A DNA stretch of 64,000 nucleotides from Tetracentron sinense (Eukaryota > Streptophyta > Magnoliopsida > Trochodendrales > Trochodendraceae): positions 42,784,875 to 42,848,874 of the forward strand of contig CM026561.1 of NCBI GenBank assembly GCA_015143295.1. The letters run 5' to 3'. This document shows positions 57,809 through 64,000 of this stretch, in pieces. The notes below the pieces were generated by a model, which saw only the letters and a program-made list of their open reading frames with translations, had not been told where the DNA came from and did no database searches. The first letter of the stretch is position 1. The number at the start of each line of letters is the position of its first letter. Both the position numbers and the translations under genes were made by a program.

Positions 57809-60800
57809 ATGAGTACTCTAAGAGAAGGAGGATCCGTCTCTCGTCCACCACTTTTTGATGGAAATAATTATGCATACTGGAAAGCTAGAATGAGAGCCTT
57901 TCTCAAATCTATAGACGAGAGAATTTGGATGTCTATACAGAATGGGTGGACTACGCCCATAAAAACTGTAGGTGATTTGACTGTCGTCAAATATTCTGAT
58001 GAATGGACCAGAGAAGAGCTTGATTCAAGTGGATGGAACACTAAAGGTCTCAATGCTATCTTTACTGCAGTCACTGCTGAGGAATTCAGACGAATTTCTT
58101 CATGTGAAACAGCAAAGGAGGCTTGGGACATTCTTGAAATTACCCATGAGGGTACTACCACTGTTAAAATCTCAAAACTCCAAATGTTAACCACCAAATT
58201 TGAACATTTAAACATGGAAGACAATGACACTTTTGATGAATTCTATGCAAAACTTAGTGACATTGTCAATGCTAGTTTCAATTTAGGTGAGAAAATATCT
58301 GAGTCCAAAATAGTTAGAAAAGTCCTTAGATCTCTCCCAGAGAGATTTCAACCCAAAGTCACTGCAATCGAAGAGAGTAAAAATGTTGACTCTCTGAAGA
58401 TTGAGGAATTGGTTGGATCACTCCAAACCTATGAACTCAATCTACGTCCATCCAAGAAGAATAAATCTTTAGCCTTGAAAACCATCAAGGAAACTTTGGA
58501 TGAGGATGACAGTGATGGAGATATGAATGAGGAAGAAATGGCTCTTTTCGTTAAAAAATTTCAAAAATTTTTTAGAACGAAAAAGAGATTTAATCCCAAA
58601 CTGGGAGGAAAATCTTTTGAGAAGTCAAAGTCTAAGCCCTGGGAAAACAAGAAAAATTCCAAGAGTGGCGACAAGAAATCCCAAGGTGTTCAATGTTATG
58701 AATGCCATGGCTTCGGTCATATTTCACCTAACTGTCCTAACAAGAAGAAGAGTAAGGGCAAAGTGATGAATGCCTGTTGGGATGACAGTGATTCCGAGAA
58801 TGAAGAATCGGACAGTTCCTCTTCAAGTGAAGATACTGGAAATCATACGGCTTTCACTGTTTCCCTTTCTGGGATTCTTGAGACTACCTCTGCGGTTGAT
58901 GAAAATGATAGAAGTGATGAGAGTATTCATACTGAGTCTAGTGATGACTTACAGAAGAGTCAAACTGACTCTGAAAGTGATGAAGATTTGAAAACAACTT
59001 ATGATAAGTTGTATGCTGAAAGTTTGAAACTGACTAAAACAAAAATCTCTTTGAGCAAAAAACTCAAACTCATTCAAAATGAAAGAGATATCTGTAAACT
59101 AGTAGCAGAAGAGAAGAGTGCACTAGTTAGTCAGTTGGAAAATGAAAAAGAAGCATTTGTTATAAAAGTTCAATGTCTTTTGGAAGAGAATGTCTCATTG
59201 ACTAATGTGGTCAGAAAATTAGAAGTTGAAAGAGACACTTCCATGAAAGAAATTGAAGAGTTAAGAACTCTGCAAATGGAGCTGGAAACTTTTAAAGTCT
59301 CTCTTGTTGATAAGGTGAAATTTCTTGAAAAAGAACACCAAATTACCCTTAAAGACAAGACTGACTTGATTCAGAAGGTCTATACTCTTGAAAAAGAAGT
59401 AAGAATGTTTGGTAACACCAGCTGCCTAGATGAATTAGTTAGAAAGTATGGATCAAATTCTAGTAGATCTGGGATAGGACATGTTGACACACCAACTGGT
59501 CCTTTAGCTGTTGGTACAATGGCTAGTGCAGTGTTTGAGCCAATACATTCTGAACCTAAAGAAAATTTACCTTCTACATCAAGTACTAAGGCTTATACAA
59601 ATTTTGTAAAGCCTAGAAATATAGCTCCTAGAGTGAATGCTTTTAGGAATCAAATTCCTGTTAGAAGAAATCCTCCTCCTCTACCAAGATTCATACCCAC
59701 ATGTCACTTTTGTGGTGTGAAAGGTCACATTCGACCTAATTGTAATGCATTTAGGAGAGCTCCCCGAAATGGTTCATGGAACCAAAATCAAAGTCAAGGG
59801 ACTCTTCAAAGACAGATTCAGGTTCTAGCTGAAAAGTCTAGAATGTTGAGCGATGATGTTAATAGAATTGCTCAAATCTCTAGGACAAGAACTGGTCAAT
59901 TTATTCCAAATGATTATTCAAGAGGAAATAATTTGACTTATCAAAAACCTAGAACTGAACAAAATAGAAAAAGGTCAAGGAGGACAAAAAGGAAAAAGGT
60001 CTCTACTACACAGATTAATGATCAAAGATCTAAACAAAGTTTAAAGACTGTGTATGTAAGAAAAAAAGACCTTAAGTGCTTTGTCATTCATACTGCCTTG
60101 AAAGCCCAAAACACAGAAATGTGGTACTTCGACAGTGGGTGTTCTCGGCATATGACAGGTAACAAGTCCTTATTTATTCAATTTGAGGACTGTCCTGATG
60201 GGACTGTTACTTTTGGTGATGGAAGCAAGTCTTTAGTCAAAGGAAAGGGTATCATCGATTCACCAGGCATACCTAAATTGAAAGATGCCTTGTTTGTTGA
60301 AGGACTGAAAGCTAATTTAATTAGCATAAGTCAACTATGTGATGATAATCATGCTGTGCACTTTACCCAAAATAAATGCTTAGTCATTAATGGTAAAGGT
60401 AAGTGTGTTCTAGAAGGATTGAGAACCACTGACAATTGCTACGGCTTAACTCCCAGTCCTATTCCCTCAAATGTCTGTTATAAGACTAAAATTGAGGAGG
60501 TTGATTTGTGGCACCGAAGACTAGGTCACATGAACTTCAAAGACCTATGTAAAATCTCTAAGCAAGAGCTTGTGAGAGGTGTTCCCAAACTAGGAAAGCC
60601 TTCTACTGCTGTGTGTGGGCCATGCCAAATTGGTAAACAAATTAGGACCCCACATAAGAAGACTTCAAGTATTGCTACTTCATATCCACTGGAATTATTT
60701 CATATGGACCTTATGGGTCCTACAAGAACTGAAAGTCTAGGTGGAAAGCGATACATCCTAGTCATGGTTGATAATTTCTCAAGAATGTCATGGGTGGCAT

Positions 60801-62524
60801 TTATAAGAGAGAAATCCGATGCTTTTGACAATTTCAAAAGTATTTGCCTGAAAATTCAAAATGAGAAAAGATGCCCAATCACTCGAATTCGAAGTGATCA
60901 TGGAAAGGAGTTTGAAAACTCTAAGTACAACGACTTTTGTGATGAGTCGGGTATCAAACATGAATTTTCTGCACCTATTACACCTCAGCAGAATGGTGTA
61001 GTAGAGAGGAAGAACAGGGTTCTCCAAGAGATGGCTAGAGTTATGCTTCATAGCAACAATCTAGCTTCTCATTTCTGGGCTGAGGCAGTTAACACTGCTT
61101 GCTATATAGTTAATAGAGTTTTTGTAAGACCTGGAACAAGGAAAACCCCATATGAGTTGTGGAATAACAAGAAACCTAGTGTCAAGTACTTTCGAGAATT
61201 CGGAAGTAAATGCTATATCCTTAAGGATAGAGAGCAACTGGGCAAATTTGAATCCCGGAGTGATGAATGGATATTTCTTGGATATTCCACCAACAGTAGA
61301 GCTTATCGAGTGTATAACTTGAGAACCTCTACAATTATGGAGTCCATAAATGTAGTTGTGGATGACTCCGGTGTTGAAAATGTGCAACGTGAGGATGATG
61401 AAAGTGCTGAAAATGAAAATGTTGAAATTATTTCAACTCCACCTATTGATAAGCAAACATCTCCATCAAAACCTACACATCCTAGGGTCATGAGTCCTCA
61501 CACCCCCACTGATATAATTGGTGATGTTGAAAGTGGAGTGAGAACGAGGAAACAAATTGAAAATGAAGTTAGCTACATTTGCTATACTTCATCTTTTGAA
61601 CCCAAGAATGTAACTGAAGCTCTTGCAGATGATAATTGGATAAATGCAATGCAAGAAGAGTTACTTCAGTTTACTAGGAATGATGTTTGGTATTTAGTAC
61701 CTAGGCCTAACAATACAAATGTGATAGGTACCAAATGGATTTTCAAGAACAAATCTGATGAAAAAGGTACTATCATAAGAAATAAGGCTAGGTTAGTTGC
61801 ACAAGGATACACCCAAATTGAAGGTATTGACTTCGATGAAACTTTTGCTCCTGTAGCCAGGCTAGAATCAATAAGAATTCTTCTAGCTGTGGCTTGTCAT
61901 ATGAAATTCAAACTTTTTCAAATGGATGTTAAGAGTGTCTTTCTGAATGACATTCTACATGAAGAAGTCTATGTGGAACAACCAAAAGGGTTTGAAGATC
62001 CACATCACCTTGATCAAGTTTATCGACTAAAAAGGACCCTCTACGGTTTAAAGCAAGCTCCAAGAGCTTGGTATGAGAGGCTGACTACTTATCTCTTGGA
62101 AAACGGATTTTCGAGAGGGGGAGTAGACAGAACCCTTTTCATAAAGAAAGTGAAAGGTGATATTGTCATCGCCCAGATATATGTTGATGACATAGTATTT
62201 GGTTCCACATTAGACTTACATGCTCATTCATTTGCTGAACAAATGAAAAATGAATTTGAAATGAGCATGGTTGGTGAGCTAAGTTTCTTCCTTGGTCTTC
62301 AGATCAAGCAATTGGATTCTGGGATCTCAGTATCTCAAATCAAATATGCAAAAAATCTAGTGAAGAAATTTGGAATGAGTTCTGCTAAGCATGCTAGGAC
62401 TCCTATGAGTACTACTATAAAGCTTAGTAAAGATACTTCAGGGAAGGATGTCGATCAGACTAATTATAGGTCAGTTGAGTCGAGTCGTCGAGTCATGTTT
62501 AACTTGTCAGAAGAGAAGAGCTAA
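57809..62524 (+). CDS. Copia (SIRE-type) gag-pol polyprotein, truncated and fused to LTR sequence
   Basis: 1571 codons open from ATG at 57809; the GTG six bases earlier is not used. GAG: N-terminal [13 protein letters not shown], zinc knuckle [14 protein letters not shown] (residues 296-309), a Lys/Glu-rich coiled-coil-like stretch at about 400-560, and a second knuckle [14 protein letters not shown] (632-645). Protease: DSGCSRH at 775. Pre-integrase: [11 protein letters not shown] and CGPCQIGK. Integrase catalytic residues D967, D1030 and E1066 (DDx35E). [24 protein letters not shown] and YVDD at 1458-1461. From about codon 1553 the frame leaves pol and reads LTR sequence for some 18 codons to the stop. 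RNase H and anything beyond are missing, so this copy cannot be autonomous as drawn, although every other catalytic motif is intact. Such elements encode capsid and replication enzymes for cytoplasmic reverse transcription and nuclear integration. Confidence 0.93.
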   Translation: MSTLREGGSVSRPPLFDGNNYAYWKARMRAFLKSIDERIWMSIQNGWTTPIKTVGDLTVVKYSDEWTREELDSSGWNTKGLNAIFTAVTAEEFRRISSCETAKEAWDILEITHEGTTTVKISKLQMLTTKFEHLNMEDNDTFDEFYAKLSDIVNASFNLGEKISESKIVRKVLRSLPERFQPKVTAIEESKNVDSLKIEELVGSLQTYELNLRPSKKNKSLALKTIKETLDEDDSDGDMNEEEMALFVKKFQKFFRTKKRFNPKLGGKSFEKSKSKPWENKKNSKSGDKKSQGVQCYECHGFGHISPNCPNKKKSKGKVMNACWDDSDSENEESDSSSSSEDTGNHTAFTVSLSGILETTSAVDENDRSDESIHTESSDDLQKSQTDSESDEDLKTTYDKLYAESLKLTKTKISLSKKLKLIQNERDICKLVAEEKSALVSQLENEKEAFVIKVQCLLEENVSLTNVVRKLEVERDTSMKEIEELRTLQMELETFKVSLVDKVKFLEKEHQITLKDKTDLIQKVYTLEKEVRMFGNTSCLDELVRKYGSNSSRSGIGHVDTPTGPLAVGTMASAVFEPIHSEPKENLPSTSSTKAYTNFVKPRNIAPRVNAFRNQIPVRRNPPPLPRFIPTCHFCGVKGHIRPNCNAFRRAPRNGSWNQNQSQGTLQRQIQVLAEKSRMLSDDVNRIAQISRTRTGQFIPNDYSRGNNLTYQKPRTEQNRKRSRRTKRKKVSTTQINDQRSKQSLKTVYVRKKDLKCFVIHTALKAQNTEMWYFDSGCSRHMTGNKSLFIQFEDCPDGTVTFGDGSKSLVKGKGIIDSPGIPKLKDALFVEGLKANLISISQLCDDNHAVHFTQNKCLVINGKGKCVLEGLRTTDNCYGLTPSPIPSNVCYKTKIEEVDLWHRRLGHMNFKDLCKISKQELVRGVPKLGKPSTAVCGPCQIGKQIRTPHKKTSSIATSYPLELFHMDLMGPTRTESLGGKRYILVMVDNFSRMSWVAFIREKSDAFDNFKSICLKIQNEKRCPITRIRSDHGKEFENSKYNDFCDESGIKHEFSAPITPQQNGVVERKNRVLQEMARVMLHSNNLASHFWAEAVNTACYIVNRVFVRPGTRKTPYELWNNKKPSVKYFREFGSKCYILKDREQLGKFESRSDEWIFLGYSTNSRAYRVYNLRTSTIMESINVVVDDSGVENVQREDDESAENENVEIISTPPIDKQTSPSKPTHPRVMSPHTPTDIIGDVESGVRTRKQIENEVSYICYTSSFEPKNVTEALADDNWINAMQEELLQFTRNDVWYLVPRPNNTNVIGTKWIFKNKSDEKGTIIRNKARLVAQGYTQIEGIDFDETFAPVARLESIRILLAVACHMKFKLFQMDVKSVFLNDILHEEVYVEQPKGFEDPHHLDQVYRLKRTLYGLKQAPRAWYERLTTYLLENGFSRGGVDRTLFIKKVKGDIVIAQIYVDDIVFGSTLDLHAHSFAEQMKNEFEMSMVGELSFFLGLQIKQLDSGISVSQIKYAKNLVKKFGMSSAKHARTPMSTTIKLSKDTSGKDVDQTNYRSVESSRRVMFNLSEEKS

Positions 62525-63648
62525 AGCTTAAAGAAGATTGAAGAAAGTGAAGAAAAGCTTCTACTCCGGATCTAGACAGGTAATGAACTTAGAGACCCTA
62601 CCTAGGTGGATTTGACTTAGATAACCCTAAAAATACCTAGGAGGATAGTTTTAAGCCTACCAAAGATATTTGATCTTAGTTGAATCAAATAAAAATAAAA
62701 TGATAATGGTTTTGGCAAAAATTATGTCTCAACCGATCGTTCGGTATTACGACCGATCGATCGGTGGCCTACCGAGCGATCGGTGGCTATCGACTGGACC
62801 AAATTTTTGTATGGAGAAATTTTCCAGAGAGATGATTTATGACCGAGCGATCGGTCATTAGAACCGATCGATCCGTTTTGAACCGAGCGATCGGTAGTGA
62901 GCACCGATCGATCGGTCCCCGTAAAAAGAATTTTTCTTTTTCTGGATTCTTTTTTTAACCCTATATAAACAACTTTTGAGAGACCTAATTCGGGTCATTG
63001 ATATTTTTGAAAGAGTAGAGGTCTGAGAAACTCTTCTAGGGTTTTTCTTATTGCTTTTATTAGATCTTTGTTGATCCCTCCTCTTTCTTAGATCCTAGAG
63101 AATGCAAGTAGAGATCTAAACCTTTGATCTTGCATTGTGTGATCTCAGATCTGTATGAGATCCCTCTAGGGTTTGAAACTTACTAAATTGATTCACAACC
63201 CTACACCTTGTGTGTGTGTCCGGTGTTTGATCCGGAGCCTTCGTGGAAGGAGATCGATCGTGTGTGATCGTGGATTTGAAGTTGCTTGAAAAGATTTGGT
63301 CGGTGTGGAACCGAAGCTGCTAAGGCGGAGATCGAACCTGCTGGTTCGTGGAAATCAAGAGTAAGAGTCTATACCTAGGAACGTCGTTTCTGTTTTGGTA
63401 AGGTCTTGTCTTGTACTTGATATCTTTTCATAGTGAAGTTTATTGCTGGACAAGGTCCCGTGGTTTTTTTCCCGTTAGGGTTTTCCACGTAAAAATCTTC
63501 TGTGTTTGATTTGTGTGGATTGTCTGATTGAATTAATCATTGATTTCTAAACATATTAATTGAAAAATTAAAATTGGTTAGAAATTATTAGATAGACCTA
63601 TTCACCCCCCCTCTAGGTCTTAGAGATCATTGATCTGGATAAATTTCA
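62466..63648 (+). repeat. Second LTR (first 25 bases missing)
   Basis: Matches 56557-57741 with a few single-base differences (for example 'gaaagaaaaag' versus 'gaagaaaag', 'atcaatcg' versus 'atcgatcg', and 'ttatggtaaggtg' versus 'tttggtaaggtc'). It is joined directly to RT coding sequence, with no polypurine tract in front. TATA box at 62962-62969. Confidence 0.9.
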
Positions 63649-63650
63649 AT

Positions 63651-63662
63651 TGGTATCAGAGC
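63651..63662 (+). promoter_or_regulatory. Primer binding site, second copy
   Basis: TGGTATCAGAGC, same spacing from the LTR end as in the first copy. Confidence 0.9.
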
Positions 63663-63715
63663 TTGTTCACTGATAAGGCTAATCCCTTAAGTGTGATCCT
63701 GTATTATCCGTGATC

Positions 63716-64000
63716 ATGAGTACTCTAAGAGAAGGAGGATCCGTCTCTCGTCCACCACTTTTTGATGGAAATAATTATGCATACTGGAAAGCTAGAATGA
63801 GAGCCTTTCTCAAATCTATAGACGAGAGAATTTGGATGTCTATACAGAATGGGTGGACTACGCCCATAAAAACTGTAGGTGATTTGACTGTCGTCAAATA
63901 TTCTGATGAATGGACCAGAGAAGAGCTTGATTCAAGTGGATGGAACACTAAAGGTCTCAATGCTATCTTTACTGCAGTCACTGCTGAGGAATTCAGACGA
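63716..64000 (+). CDS. Second Copia gag, 5' part (runs off the window)
   Basis: ATG at 63716; 95 codons visible, reading as the first copy ([14 protein letters not shown] onward) with no difference noticed. It shows that the second LTR is followed by another internal region rather than by flanking DNA. Confidence 0.93.
   Translation, partial: MSTLREGGSVSRPPLFDGNNYAYWKARMRAFLKSIDERIWMSIQNGWTTPIKTVGDLTVVKYSDEWTREELDSSGWNTKGLNAIFTAVTAEEFRR

Larger units (their letters stand above)
56532..64000 (+). mobile_element. SIRE-type Copia element in LTR-internal-LTR-internal arrangement
   Basis: First LTR 56532-57741, internal region 57742-62465, a second LTR lacking its first 25 bases (62466-63648), then a second internal region beginning with the same primer site and gag and running off the window. 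The repeated part (56557 onward and 62466 onward, offset 5909) is over 99 percent identical by eye, with fewer than ten differences in 1.18 kb, so the arrangement is recent. It can arise by tandem duplication, or by deletion within a recombined LTR-int-LTR-int array. The junction shares only 'atag'. Confidence 0.85.

Noticed and set aside
56532-63648. Ordinary full-length Copia element with two LTRs
   Set aside because: The second LTR lacks its start, has no polypurine tract before it, and is followed by a primer site and gag instead of flanking DNA.

Overview
The window is repeat-rich nuclear DNA from a flowering plant. The evidence is a single intronless dirigent-family gene (minus strand, 43276-43860) in a sea of plant-type transposable elements: L1-type LINEs, Copia elements with initiator-tRNA-Met primer sites, Gypsy-type LTRs, hAT and Mutator-like DNA elements and a tRNA-derived SINE. 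There are no rRNA genes, no CRISPR array, no bacterial-type operons and no clearly recognisable tRNA gene. I cannot name the species from sequence alone.

Layout. 1-3940: no gene recognised. 3951-5330: Mutator-like foldback element with a 9-bp target duplication. 5683-11880: nearly full-length LINE (minus strand) with two overlapping ORFs broken by a few point lesions, and a 3' UTR with runs of 24 and 20 G. 12165-13135: unusual compound tandem array just upstream of that LINE. 13428-13583: small Mutator-like hairpin element. 14679-23238: a second LINE (plus strand) interrupted twice, by a 5.4-kb Copia element (15224-20631, TSD tgctt) and by a FAR1/FHY3-like transposase fragment (about 21017-21670). 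26473-27062: hAT-like element with a perfect 8-bp TSD. 29477-32160: degraded LTR-like DNA. 33578-39622: three-level nest, a long terminal-inverted-repeat element containing a solo Gypsy-type LTR containing a hAT element. 40287-41772: solo SIRE-type LTR. 41913-42088: SINE. 42134-42617: hAT. 43276-43860: the dirigent gene. 44000-53990: MITEs, foldback elements, a 657-bp tandem duplication and a large palindrome. 54483-56531: Gypsy-type LTR. 56532-64000: SIRE-type Copia element arranged LTR-internal-LTR-internal, with a 4.7-kb open reading frame that runs from gag through RT and then into LTR sequence.

The only likely host gene with a recognisable function is the dirigent gene. Everything else recognisable is transposon-derived. 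The most unusual observations are the Copia unit repeated in direct tandem at a 5909-bp offset, a short palindromic motif array found upstream of the TATA box in several unrelated LTRs, the LINE/FAR1 chimera, the compound tandem array upstream of the first LINE, and a roughly 630-bp palindrome at 51208-51840. I found no convincing new multi-gene system. All identities and similarities were judged by eye.
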